This document shows positions 16,399 through 23,943 of a stretch of DNA of 29,346 nucleotides, in pieces. The position numbers and the translations under genes are program-made. Where the stretch lies: the IMG/VR virus record IMGVR_UViG_3300028598_000006, positions 1 through 29,346 of that record, one strand, 5' to 3'. Under the pieces are notes generated by a model. That model had not been told where the DNA came from. It saw nothing but the letters and a program-made list of their open reading frames with translations, and did not search any database. Every line of letters begins with the position of its first letter. Position 1 is the stretch's first letter. The DNA is from a virus.

Positions 16399-18488
16399 GC
16401 TGCTGTCTCAACGAAGAGCTTCTGCTGCTCGACCAGGTCGTAGAACTTGGTCCAGTCCACGTAGTCCATCTCGAACTGGTTGCGGCACACGTCCCAGGCT
16501 ATCAAATCTAGCGCGGCGTTGCTGTAAATCAGAAGGTCCCATAACTCATTCGCCGCGCCGCTCGGTCGGTGCCACTCCCATCCTATACGCTGTCGAGTGG
16601 TCGCGTGCAGCTTCTCCCTTTTCGTTTCCACCGTCAACTCCTTGAGCTGGGCGTCCGTGCAATCTCGCGGCGCGTTGAAGTAGCCGACGGGCTGTTGTCC
16701 CAGTCCGTCCCACCCGCGGCTCAGTCCCGCCTTCCACCGGTCTTTGTATACGTCCACCGTGACACCGAACGCTCGTGTGCCCATGGGAGTGCTGAACTCG
16801 TTGAACTCTTTGTGCCGCGCGGACTTGGGCGGGACGTCTTGTCCCTTGATGGGAAACACCCCGTTTTCGTACTCGCTTGCGAACCCGTACACGACGTCCG
16901 CCCGGTACCCGCTGTCCACCAAAGTGATGGCCGGGCGGTAGATGAGCCCTTCGTCCGTCGTCCAGTTCTGGAACTCCACAAGCTCGCGCAACTTCCCCCA
17001 CGTCTCCGGGTCGTCCAGCTGTTCCGTGTCCCCGACCCACTTGAAGTAGTCGACCAACGCGCAACGCCGGCCGCGCGCCCATCCAAAGATGCCGACGGCG
17101 AGGTTGTCCTTGTGTACGTCCACCGCACACGTCAGCAGCAAGATGCGGCTCCCCATGTGGTCGACCGCGAGCTTGTTTGGGATGGTTCCGTACGCGTACT
17201 CGCGCCGGTGCGTGCTCACCCGCTGGAACGTCAGGCGCTCCCCGCGCTGCTCAAAGGGGCGGCCGAGGACGTTGTTGTAGAACACCTGGAGCTTGAAGAT
17301 GTCGCGTACCCGGTCGTGCTCCACGTCCCAAGCCTCCAGCCATAGCTTCACGCAGCTCTCCCACGACTGCATCCCCACCGGCGAGTAGAGGGCGGAGACG
17401 TGGTAGCTGCGGTTCTGTGGGCTGGTCGGCGTCGCCGTCGGCTTCCACTCCGCCCCGTACTCCGGGCTCAACAGCTTCGTCTTGTCGTGGTTCTGGTGCT
17501 CGTGCCCGCATGCTTTGCAAACGTAGCGGACGGAGCCGGGCACGAGGTTCCCGTCGTCATCCAAATCCCAGGTGATGCCGGACACTTCGCCCGTATCGTT
17601 GTTCGACCGCGTCCACGCCAGCGTCTGCTGCGCCTGGCAAGCGAGGCAGCGGACGAAGTACATGCGTTGGTCCCCTTGCTTGTAGAGGTCGTAGATTTTG
17701 CTGGTCTGCGTCTCCAGCGGCGTGCTCACCGCCACGAGCTTCCGGCTGCTTTCGTAGGCCGCGGTCCGGTCGACGCAGAGTTGCCAGGGGTCCCCGTCCT
17801 TCCCCACCTTCTGCGGCCACCCGTCCACCTCGTCGCCGTAGAAGATTTGCATGGACACGGAGCGCATCTTGTTCGCGTTCTGCGCCCCCATGGGGATGAG
17901 GAAGCCGCCACCCTCCCAGTCGATGCGCTTGTCTGTCTTGCCCGTTTTGCGCGTGCTGATGGTGTCGCTGCTCTTGACCAGGTGGGCGAGCCCCGAGTGC
18001 TGGAGCATGGGGGTGATGTAGGAATCCATCCTGTTCTTCGCCAGCTCTGCGTCCGCGGTGACGAGCATGCACGGCGCATTCTTCACGTGCGCGATGGCGT
18101 AGCCGAGGCCGTTCTCCAAGATGCCGACGGTGACGCCAATCTGGACGCCCTTCATCACCGCCACCTGGCGCACCACGGACTCCATGTCTAAACAGTCAAC
18201 GATTTCACGCAGGTACGGCGTGACGTCGAAGCGGTAGTACCCGGGTATCGTGGACACGCTGCTGGGGAGGTACCGGTTCTGCTCCGCCCACTCGCTTGGC
18301 TTCAGGTGCTCAAGCTCGTGGGTGAGGTCGCGCACTTGGTTGGCGAGCCAGGTGAGGTCACCAAGCCCGTCGTCCCGCACCCGCGCTCGACCAACGAACT
18401 CGGGTTCAGCTGTTGAGCTTTGGTGGCGCTGCTCCCCCGCCGCCCGTTGGAGCCAGTGCAGCGACGACCACGTCATAAGTTCGGGCAT
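16395..18488 (-). CDS. Terminase large subunit, lambda GpA-like
   Basis: A 697-residue packaging motor and nuclease. The ATPase half has a deviant P-loop KGVQIGVTVG (Lys at its start, as in lambda gpA KSARVGYS) and a Walker B-like FYGDEVDGW. Two Cys pairs (RCLACQ and VCKACGHEH) suggest a zinc site. The nuclease half has LTCAVDVHKDNLAVGIFGWA and ALVDYFKW, with a further Asp in ITLVDSGYRADVVYG. The start is set at ATG 18488; TTG 18491 and ATG 18473 are also possible. All give a long overlap (more than 65 bases) with the small-subunit gene, so the true start may be further in. Confidence 0.93.
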   Translation of the reverse strand: MPELMTWSSLHWLQRAAGEQRHQSSTAEPEFVGRARVRDDGLGDLTWLANQVRDLTHELEHLKPSEWAEQNRYLPSSVSTIPGYYRFDVTPYLREIVDCLDMESVVRQVAVMKGVQIGVTVGILENGLGYAIAHVKNAPCMLVTADAELAKNRMDSYITPMLQHSGLAHLVKSSDTISTRKTGKTDKRIDWEGGGFLIPMGAQNANKMRSVSMQIFYGDEVDGWPQKVGKDGDPWQLCVDRTAAYESSRKLVAVSTPLETQTSKIYDLYKQGDQRMYFVRCLACQAQQTLAWTRSNNDTGEVSGITWDLDDDGNLVPGSVRYVCKACGHEHQNHDKTKLLSPEYGAEWKPTATPTSPQNRSYHVSALYSPVGMQSWESCVKLWLEAWDVEHDRVRDIFKLQVFYNNVLGRPFEQRGERLTFQRVSTHRREYAYGTIPNKLAVDHMGSRILLLTCAVDVHKDNLAVGIFGWARGRRCALVDYFKWVGDTEQLDDPETWGKLRELVEFQNWTTDEGLIYRPAITLVDSGYRADVVYGFASEYENGVFPIKGQDVPPKSARHKEFNEFSTPMGTRAFGVTVDVYKDRWKAGLSRGWDGLGQQPVGYFNAPRDCTDAQLKELTVETKREKLHATTRQRIGWEWHRPSGAANELWDLLIYSNAALDLIAWDVCRNQFEMDYVDWTKFYDLVEQQKLFVETAA

Positions 18489-18873
18489 CAAGTCTCTCTC
18501 TCAGGTAGTCCAACATCTCCAACGCCATCTCCTGTCGAATCTGGATGGCGAGCGTCGCCTTGGTCCCGTATTCCTCCGGCGCCCGCTTTTCCAGGTACCA
18601 CTTGGCGGCGTTGAGCGCGGAGCGGTTGTCCGTCCGGTCCGTCATGATGCGCTTCACCGTGTTCTCGGCCGCCGTCGTCTGCTCGGCTTCGATGGCCTGT
18701 ATCTCCAGGTCGAACTCGTACTTCGGACCCTCGCCCTCGTGGCGTCCTTGCCGCCGCCAGTTCCACACCGTCTGCCGCGTCACCCGCGCCCGTTGCGCCG
18801 CACGCGTCAGCTCGCTGCCCTGGCGGAGGTAGCGGATGATGTCGGCGGCCCGTTCTTCGTTGAACTTTGACAT
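18406..18873 (-). CDS. Terminase small subunit candidate (HTH protein)
   Basis: A 155-residue protein immediately before the large terminase gene. The N-terminus has a helix-turn-helix (SELTRAAQRARVTRQTVWNW) preceded by FNEERAADIIRYLRQG, as in phage small terminases. Middle helices (KRIMTDRTDNRSALNAAKWY, then LEKRAPEEYG) are typical of this group, which bind the packaging site and form a ring. The ribosome site is weak. Its end overlaps the large-subunit start. A second HTH gene upstream (18911-19696) also resembles a packaging protein, so which one plays the Nu1 role is not settled. Confidence 0.78.
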   Translation of the reverse strand: MSKFNEERAADIIRYLRQGSELTRAAQRARVTRQTVWNWRRQGRHEGEGPKYEFDLEIQAIEAEQTTAAENTVKRIMTDRTDNRSALNAAKWYLEKRAPEEYGTKATLAIQIRQEMALEMLDYLRERLDARTYDVVVAALAPTGGGGAAPPKLNS

Positions 18874-18910
18874 GAGATGTTCTAACCGCGCGGGAGGTCA
18901 AAGGTTCGGT

Positions 18911-19696
18911 TCAAGGTTTGGGTTCAAGGGCACGCTCCGCAGTCTCTTTCACGTTGCGGAGAACGCCCGAGATTATCTCTTTGACCACCCGCTCGGACTC
19001 CTCCTTAGATACCTCACTCAGCGCCGCCGCGTAAAGCCTGGCGACCAGGGTGCGCGGCACATCGCCCAGGAGCCGCCGGTTGCTGTCCTCCCAGGCGGAG
19101 AACACCGTGCGCCTCACCAAGTCCCGCCGCACTAGCTCGCCCCGGTACTCCTGGTTCCGGATGCGCTTCTGCTCCACGTCCTCAATCTTGCTGTGCGCCT
19201 CCAGCCAGTCCTTGAACACGCGCTCGGTGCCAAACTGGTTCACAATGTCGCGTATCGTCATGTCCGCGTACGCGCCCAGGTTGTCCTCGTTGTGCACCAC
19301 GACAGGGGACACGCCGTCCACGCGGCGTCCATTCTTGTCTGGAGCGGGGGGTTGCGGCCCACCACCGTCCCCATTCACTGTCCGCGCGTCCGCCGCCCCG
19401 TTCCCCTTCTTGTGGCTCGCCAGGTACGCCACGGCCGCCGCGTGCTCCACGTCCACCCTGTCCCGGTGCAGCGCCGGCTTCAGCTTCCCTCTGCATGCCT
19501 TCGTCACCGCGCTCGGGCTCACCCCGCACATGCGCGCGAAGTGGCTCTTGGTGACGTGCTTGGTTTTCCGTGGCTTGGTCAAAAGCGTCTCATTCCAGCC
19601 ATTTTGGGCGAGAGGTGGCGCGTTGCTAAAAAGTGGCACAGCGGGGGGGGTGCCTGCGCAGTACCTTTTCGGACAGAAAACATGTCCTAGAGCCAC
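18911..19696 (-). CDS. Nu1-like HTH DNA-binding protein, possible second packaging subunit
   Basis: A protein of up to 261 residues with a helix-turn-helix at about 53-70 (SHFARMCGVSPSAVTKACRG). It is followed by DRVDVEHAAAVAYLASHK, a segment found in Nu1-like and related HTH packaging proteins. The remaining part is helical and charged (EDVEQKRIRNQEYRGELVRR), ending VVKEIISGVLRNVKETAERA. It would bind DNA; the site is unknown. The start is uncertain: GTG 19696 overlaps the previous gene by ten bases, but the first 45 residues are proline-rich and contain a stretch of eight cytosines on the coding strand, so a later start is possible. Confidence 0.6.
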   Translation of the reverse strand: MALGHVFCPKRYCAGTPPAVPLFSNAPPLAQNGWNETLLTKPRKTKHVTKSHFARMCGVSPSAVTKACRGKLKPALHRDRVDVEHAAAVAYLASHKKGNGAADARTVNGDGGGPQPPAPDKNGRRVDGVSPVVVHNEDNLGAYADMTIRDIVNQFGTERVFKDWLEAHSKIEDVEQKRIRNQEYRGELVRRDLVRRTVFSAWEDSNRRLLGDVPRTLVARLYAAALSEVSKEESERVVKEIISGVLRNVKETAERALEPKP

Positions 19697-20388
19697 CCCT
19701 GCCTGCGCAGCTGCCTCACGATGGCAAGAGCGTGGAGTGTGGCAAGTCGTGGGTTCACTTTTTCAAGCGTTGGCTCCAATGTAGGATGTGCGGGTACACG
19801 TACGCTGATGCGAGTGAGGTCAATGATGAGGTCTATCTTTGGGTTCTTCTTGCTCCCGGACACCTTGTAGAGTCCCTTGCGTGCTCCAACCTCCATGTAG
19901 GCCACCTTGGAGCGGCCCCCTCCACGTTGCGCTTGCCGTACAGCGTCGGCATTCTTCTGTCGTTGTGTCCCCCCTCTTCCTGTGTAGCGTTGGATTTTGT
20001 TGAGACGGTTGCCTGGGCGGACGACCTTGGTACGGGGACGGGCACCCCTGCCCTCCCCACTGGCGACGCTGGTATGGATGGGGACACCCCTTGCATCGGA
20101 CACCGTGCCGCCCTCCTCCAGCTTGCTCATGTAGCTGCGCACGCTGCCCACGACGCTCTCCATGCGGGAGACTTGCTTGCCCGTGGCGTTTCGGGTCTTG
20201 ATGCCGCGCTGCGTCCACGTGTTTCGAACGGTCATTCGGCGGTGTATCTCGCCTGTCCACTCGCGCTTGGTGAAAAAGGCGCTCGCGTTTAGGCTGTCCC
20301 GGACCGCGAAGGGAACGGCGTCGAGCCGCACCCGCTCCAGCTTGCCGAGTAACACGTCCAAATCATTCGACTTGATTTCGAGCTTCAT
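19687..20388 (-). CDS. Putative minor tail/virion protein (gpZ-like)
   Basis: A 233-residue basic protein with ATG at 20388, placed there because GGAGGA lies just before it. The N-terminal part (LDVLLGKLERVRLDAVPFAV, then RDSLNASAFFTKREWTGEIH) followed by TWTQRGIKTRNATGK looks like minor tail proteins of the lambda gpZ/tail-completion type. The middle is low in complexity and rich in Arg, Lys and Gly. It overlaps the preceding small gene by ATGA. It lies before the terminase genes instead of with the tail genes, which is odd for a gpZ-like protein. The family call is tentative. Confidence 0.45.
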   Translation of the reverse strand: MKLEIKSNDLDVLLGKLERVRLDAVPFAVRDSLNASAFFTKREWTGEIHRRMTVRNTWTQRGIKTRNATGKQVSRMESVVGSVRSYMSKLEEGGTVSDARGVPIHTSVASGEGRGARPRTKVVRPGNRLNKIQRYTGRGGTQRQKNADAVRQAQRGGGRSKVAYMEVGARKGLYKVSGSKKNPKIDLIIDLTRISVRVPAHPTLEPTLEKVNPRLATLHALAIVRQLRRQGWL

Positions 20389-20618
20389 AAATCCTCCGTG
20401 AGCGGACAGGTGTGGCGCTGCCCGCAGAACGGGTCGGTGCGGTGCGGACAGGTGAACACGGAGATGGCCGGACACAACCGACGAAGCCCGCACATCGGAC
20501 AGAACGCGAAATCGCCTTCGTGTGCGCAGCTCTCGCAAGCGTAGACGGGGACCATGGTGTCGTGCCGGTGGGGATGCGCCTCATCTGGGACAGGGAACCG
20601 CTTCACCGTGGCGCTCAT
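20385..20618 (-). CDS. Small cysteine-rich (zinc-ribbon-like) protein
   Basis: A 77-residue protein starting at ATG 20618, overlapping the preceding stop as ATGA. It holds the cysteine patterns YACESCAHEGDFAFCPMCG and LCPAISVFTCPH, with FCGQRHTC near the end, so it probably binds one or two zinc ions. The arrangement of CxxC pairs is like rubredoxin-type ribbons. The role is unknown. It is part of a chain of coupled small genes between queE and the virion genes. Confidence 0.6.
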   Translation of the reverse strand: MSATVKRFPVPDEAHPHRHDTMVPVYACESCAHEGDFAFCPMCGLRRLCPAISVFTCPHRTDPFCGQRHTCPLTEDL

Positions 20619-20800
20619 CGCTTGGCCCGCACGGGGATGTTCCGCACCTCCAGCAACCGCTCTCCGGTGCTGTCCCACTTTTCGACATGCGTGAAGCTCT
20701 GGCTCTCGATGGTGAGGACGAGTTTGTCACCCTCCCGCTTCACGTTGCAAGAGACATCGTACGACTCCAGCTGCGCCACCTTGCGTTTCAATACACTCAC
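20615..20800 (-). CDS. Small protein of unknown function
   Basis: A 61-residue protein with GTG at 20800 overlapping the upstream stop (GTGA), with GAGGAACGG as ribosome site. It starts VSVLKRKVAQLESYDVSC and has an alternating pattern of strands (KREGDKLVLTIESQSFTHV). No known domain is recognised. The tight overlaps on both sides are the best support that it is real. Confidence 0.5.
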   Translation of the reverse strand: MSVLKRKVAQLESYDVSCNVKREGDKLVLTIESQSFTHVEKWDSTGERLLEVRNIPVRAKR

Positions 20801-20985
20801 CGCCGTTCCTCCATCCCCAAGCGCACCGGGTTGCACTCACAACAGCAGAATAGCTTGACGGCATCGTAGACGCTCCCCTCCTTGCGCTCGTAGAAGAGGC
20901 AGGCGAAGTGAATCGTTTTCATTCCGCAGCTCCTGCACCATCGGACAGAGAGCTCTCGCCGCTCGTCTCCAGGCACTAGCTTCAC
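20797..20985 (-). CDS. Small zinc-ribbon-like protein
   Basis: A 62-residue protein, GTG start at 20985 overlapping the previous stop as GTGA. Cysteines in WCRSCGMKTIHFACLF and KLFCCCECNPVRLG suggest a zinc ribbon with two CxxC-type knuckles. The pattern CRSCGMKTIH resembles the CKTCHRKTVH of the gene just upstream, so the two may be diverged duplicates. Function unknown. Confidence 0.55.
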   Translation of the reverse strand: MKLVPGDERRELSVRWCRSCGMKTIHFACLFYERKEGSVYDAVKLFCCCECNPVRLGMEERR

Positions 20986-21191
20986 CGCGGCTGCACCCAC
21001 GTCCGCACTGTCCTGCACCGCTTGCACTGCAGAGCCATGTGGGGCTGGTAGTACCCGGGCTCAGAGTCGGTGAGGACGACTTCGACATGCACCGTCTTTC
21101 GGTGGCACGTCTTGCAGTGGACCGCGGAGACTTCTCGTCCCGTCGCTGTCACCACATCAGGACCAGGGGTGATGTGCAGGTGGCCGCTCAT
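20982..21191 (-). CDS. Small zinc-ribbon-like protein
   Basis: A 69-residue protein whose ATG at 21191 overlaps the stop of queE (ATGA). It has two CxxC pairs, HCKTCHRKTVHVEVVL and LQCKRCRTVRTW, about 27 residues apart, in keeping with a single zinc-ribbon fold. It shares the C-x2-C-x-KT-x-H pattern with the next gene. It may bind nucleic acid or protein; no function can be given. Confidence 0.6.
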   Translation of the reverse strand: MSGHLHITPGPDVVTATGREVSAVHCKTCHRKTVHVEVVLTDSEPGYYQPHMALQCKRCRTVRTWVQPR

Positions 21192-21826
21192 TGGAGGTCC
21201 AGGTACTTGTGGGTCTGCGCGCTCAGGTGCGCCCCTGTCTCCAAGCACGCGGCGACGCAGAGGTCCGTGGCGCGCCCACTCTGGCTCACCGGCTGCAGGT
21301 AGAGCTGGACGCCGTTCGCACGCTGCTCCGGCAGCCACGCATCAATCGCCCGCTCCACGTCCGCCTCCTTGCCTACCACGCACTTCAACTCGTTGGCCCT
21401 GTACAGCACATCATCGCGCACCTTGCGCCCACCTGGCATGTCCCACTTTGGGGAGACGGTGACCCACGTATCATCGTGGACACGTACCGGGTACGTCCCA
21501 CTCGTCTCAAGCGACACGGTGAAGCCGCGGGAGATGAGACTAGAGGTGGCCTCCAGCAAGTCGTACGCCGCCGGCTCCCCACCGGTGATGACGATGTGGT
21601 GAATGCCCGGCTTGGCGCCGTATTGGGCGCGGACGAAGTCCGCCAAGTCCCTACCACGGACCACGGCGAGGATGTCGTGTGCGCCAAAGTCCCACGACTC
21701 CTTCGTGTCGCACCACGGACACCCCACATCACACCCCTGCAGGCGGACGAACACGCTGGGCGCTCCCGTCCACCGGCCTTCGCCTTGGATGGTGGGAAAG
21801 ATTTCTCTGATGCGGAGCTGGCTCAT
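21188..21826 (-). CDS. queE: 7-carboxy-7-deazaguanine synthase (radical SAM)
   Basis: A 212-residue radical-SAM enzyme that converts 6-carboxy-tetrahydropterin (CPH4) to 7-carboxy-7-deazaguanine (CDG). The N-terminus IREIFPTIQGEGRWTGAPS is the QueE hallmark. The iron-sulphur ligands are Cys32, Cys36 and Cys39 in GCDVGCPWCDT (C-x3-C-x2-C, the radical-SAM spacing). VITGGEPAAYD gives the GGEP SAM-binding motif. The length is usual. The ribosome site (GGGTAACGAG) is weak. It lies 32 bases from the divergent plus-strand transglutaminase-like gene, so it either has its own promoter inside that region or is on a message reading antisense through it. Confidence 0.95.
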   Translation of the reverse strand: MSQLRIREIFPTIQGEGRWTGAPSVFVRLQGCDVGCPWCDTKESWDFGAHDILAVVRGRDLADFVRAQYGAKPGIHHIVITGGEPAAYDLLEATSSLISRGFTVSLETSGTYPVRVHDDTWVTVSPKWDMPGGRKVRDDVLYRANELKCVVGKEADVERAIDAWLPEQRANGVQLYLQPVSQSGRATDLCVAACLETGAHLSAQTHKYLDLQ

Positions 21827-21858
21827 CTCGTTACCCTGTATCGGTGGGGGGTTTGGGA

Positions 21859-22425
21859 ATGAAGGATTGGTTCGTGCGGCTGTTTTATCGTCGCTTCTAC
21901 TGGCTCGTGCCGCTCTGGTACGGCCTCTCTCTCAACGTGACACGGATGCGGCGTTGGCCGCCATTGCCAAAGTTCTACAACGAGCGTGAAATAGCGACGG
22001 AGTTGGCGTGGGGGAAGAACTGGCGGCCCGACCCGTTGCGCGGACTGTTGGACGTGGTGATGGACCCGCGCAAGCTCCAGCACCGCATCGAGTGCGGAGA
22101 GACGGAGTTTGGGGACTGCGACGACCATGCACTCTACTGGGCGACGGCGCTGCTGCAGAGCGGAATGGCGGACAGGGCGTGGCTGGGGACCGTTTGGTAC
22201 GGGGAGGGCCACGTCGTCTGCGTCTACCAGCGGGGGAAGCTGGCGTACTGGGTGGACTACGGGTTGCCCGCCCACGTCGTCGCCCCGTGGGGCTGGGCGC
22301 ACCTTGTCGCCACCCAGCGCGGGCGCGTGGCCATGTGCGCCGGCATGATGGAGGTCCGTTTGCGGCCAAGTGGCGCGCCCCGGCTGCGGGTATGCCGCGG
22401 GCGGCGCAGCAGCTCCAGCCTGTAG
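21859..22425 (+). CDS. Transglutaminase-like cysteine protease-fold protein
   Basis: The only plus-strand gene in the left 27 kb. ATG 21859 is preferred (188 residues), with GGTGGGGGG seven bases upstream; GTG 21844 is an alternative. The N-terminus is aromatic and hydrophobic (residues 4-24, WFVRLFYRRFYWLVPLWYG), possibly a membrane-touching helix. A Cys-His-Asp triad is visible: Cys87 in FGDCDDHALYWATALL (the GDCDDxA pattern of bacterial transglutaminase-like cysteine proteases), His118 in GEGHVVCVYQ and Asp133 in YWVDYG. It may cut or modify a protein. It converges on queD (six bases away) and diverges from queE, so it looks like a moron gene added to the operon. Confidence 0.7.
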   Translation: MKDWFVRLFYRRFYWLVPLWYGLSLNVTRMRRWPPLPKFYNEREIATELAWGKNWRPDPLRGLLDVVMDPRKLQHRIECGETEFGDCDDHALYWATALLQSGMADRAWLGTVWYGEGHVVCVYQRGKLAYWVDYGLPAHVVAPWGWAHLVATQRGRVAMCAGMMEVRLRPSGAPRLRVCRGRRSSSSL

Positions 22426-22430
22426 AGCGG

Positions 22431-22865
22431 TCAGAGCGCGTACTCCGCGGCGCACTTCCGCGTCTCCTCAACGCGACAACGTGCGAGCCGGAGGCCGTGG
22501 GGTAACACCTCCGGCCCGACGTTGTCGACCAAGTATCGCGCCATGTTCTCGGCCGTGGGATTGAACGGGACCACGGCGATGTCATCCAGGAAAGACCCCT
22601 CAGGCCCGACCGCCGCTAGCAAAAGTTCCAACTTCGGGTCATCCTCCCAAAGAATCATGCGGTGGTCCCAATGTTTCTCAAGCCATTCACAGAGCAGCGA
22701 CTTGATGATGGAGAAGTCCAGGACGCGCCCCACGGTGTCAAGCTCCTCGGCCTCTACGTAGAAATGCACCCGGTAGTTATGCCCGTGGAGGTGTGCGCAT
22801 TTGTTTTCGTGTCCCGTGACGCGGTGTCCGGCCGAGAAGTCGTGGTATCGAGTGGCGAGAATCAC
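22431..22865 (-). CDS. queD: 6-carboxytetrahydropterin synthase
   Basis: A 144-residue enzyme that turns dihydroneopterin triphosphate into CPH4 in the preQ0 route. Zinc ligands are His14 (DFSAGHRV) and His27/His29 (LHGHNY). Cys23, four residues before the HGH, is the catalytic thiol. Asp67-His68 in WDHRMIL and Glu134 in RVEET complete the active site of the QueD family. Thus all expected residues are present, in contrast to the second QueD-like gene at 23940. The start overlaps the HNH gene's stop (ATGA). Confidence 0.95.
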   Translation of the reverse strand: MILATRYHDFSAGHRVTGHENKCAHLHGHNYRVHFYVEAEELDTVGRVLDFSIIKSLLCEWLEKHWDHRMILWEDDPKLELLLAAVGPEGSFLDDIAVVPFNPTAENMARYLVDNVGPEVLPHGLRLARCRVEETRKCAAEYAL

Positions 22866-23356
22866 GTCGTTGTTCCTTTGCGACGGTTTTCTTCAGCGGG
22901 CAGGTGCTGAAGGTTTGGGGCCACGTGCAGCCCGCAGACCGTTTTCCCTGCCAACGGGACAATATGGTCGACGTGGTGTCCGCGTGGACACGAGCGGTAG
23001 ACGTTCGCGATGGCCGCATGGTCAGCCCAAGCGGGCGTCGCGCGGCGAATCTTGTGGCTACGTTTGCCGCTCACACGAAACTTGCTGATGTATTTCGCGG
23101 GGTCCCACCACACACCGGCTCGTATGGGAACCAGCAGCGCGCGTCTCCGTGCAACGCGGCGGCAGCGTATCGCAAGACCCTTCGCCTGCTCACGAAACTT
23201 GGGCTCCATCCAGACCGGCGGCTCTTCGGTGTCGAATATGGCGAAGCACTTGAAGGGCCAGCGACCGTCTTGCACGAAGCCGTAATCGAAGAGCGCTTGC
23301 GTTTCAATGTCCGCAAACACAGAAAGAGCAACCGACGCCTCGTTGGACAAAATCAC
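22862..23356 (-). CDS. HNH endonuclease (probable free-standing homing type)
   Basis: A 164-residue protein with a C-terminal HNH domain: HHVDHIVPLAGKTVCGLH followed by APNLQHLPAEENRRKG, with the DH, the second His and the N of the motif in place. Before it, RRATPAWADHAAIANVY is the helix often found in phage HNH enzymes. The N-terminal ~50 residues are not recognised. The GTG start overlaps the folE stop and its own stop overlaps the queD start, so it was inserted with precise coupling into a metabolic operon. Such enzymes usually cut a DNA site and spread the gene. Confidence 0.82.
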   Translation of the reverse strand: MILSNEASVALSVFADIETQALFDYGFVQDGRWPFKCFAIFDTEEPPVWMEPKFREQAKGLAIRCRRVARRRALLVPIRAGVWWDPAKYISKFRVSGKRSHKIRRATPAWADHAAIANVYRSCPRGHHVDHIVPLAGKTVCGLHVAPNLQHLPAEENRRKGTTT

Positions 23357-23943
23357 GCTCCACCGCCGGAGTCCGCCAAATGCCAGAACTCGTCCCGCAC
23401 CGAGTGGTCCTGAAACGCGCCCAGCAACGCCTCAGTCACCATCACGCCGCCCTTGCGGACACCTCGACACGTCATGCACTGGTGGACGCTGCGGACACGT
23501 ACACCCACGCCAAGCGGCGCAAGCGCCCAGCTGAGGGAGTCCGCCACCTGGTGCGTCAGCCGCTCCTGCACCTGTAGACGCGCGGCGTACATCTCCACGA
23601 GCCGCCCGAGCTTGGAGAGGCCAACAACGACACCGCTCTCCCCCGGGATGTATCCGACGTCCACGTGTCCCATGAACGGGAGCATATGGTGCTCGCACGT
23701 GCTCGTCATCGGGTAGCCGGCCAGGACAATCATCTGGTCGTAGGCGATGTTCGAGAAGCCGTTCTCGCCGCTCGTGGTCTTGAGCACGTCTATGGCGTTC
23801 TTCCCGTACCCGTCCAACATCTCCGCCCATGCGCGCGCAACGCGCGCCGGGGTGTCCGCCAGCCCCTCGCGCGTCGGGTCCTCGCCCACGCCCCGCAGCA
23901 AGTCGTAGACCGCTTGCTGCACCGCAGTCGTATCAAATGTCAT
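23353..23943 (-). CDS. folE: GTP cyclohydrolase I
   Basis: A 196-residue enzyme that makes dihydroneopterin triphosphate from GTP, the first step to preQ0. It has DPTREGLADTPARVARAW, then STCEHHMLPFMGHVDVGYIP with Cys83 and His86 as zinc ligands, GLSKLGRLVEMYARRLQ-like text (here AARLQVQERLT) and QCMTCRGVRKGG holding the third zinc cysteine. The length is close to FolE type IA. It overlaps the second QueD-like gene by ATGA. A phage copy would raise the supply of precursor in the cell. Confidence 0.95.
   Translation of the reverse strand: MTFDTTAVQQAVYDLLRGVGEDPTREGLADTPARVARAWAEMLDGYGKNAIDVLKTTSGENGFSNIAYDQMIVLAGYPMTSTCEHHMLPFMGHVDVGYIPGESGVVVGLSKLGRLVEMYAARLQVQERLTHQVADSLSWALAPLGVGVRVRSVHQCMTCRGVRKGGVMVTEALLGAFQDHSVRDEFWHLADSGGGA

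Noticed and set aside
19640-19660. Eight-base guanine run as a phase-variation tract
   Set aside because: It lies in the poorly supported N-terminus of the HTH gene, so a change there may not affect the protein; no further sign of switching.
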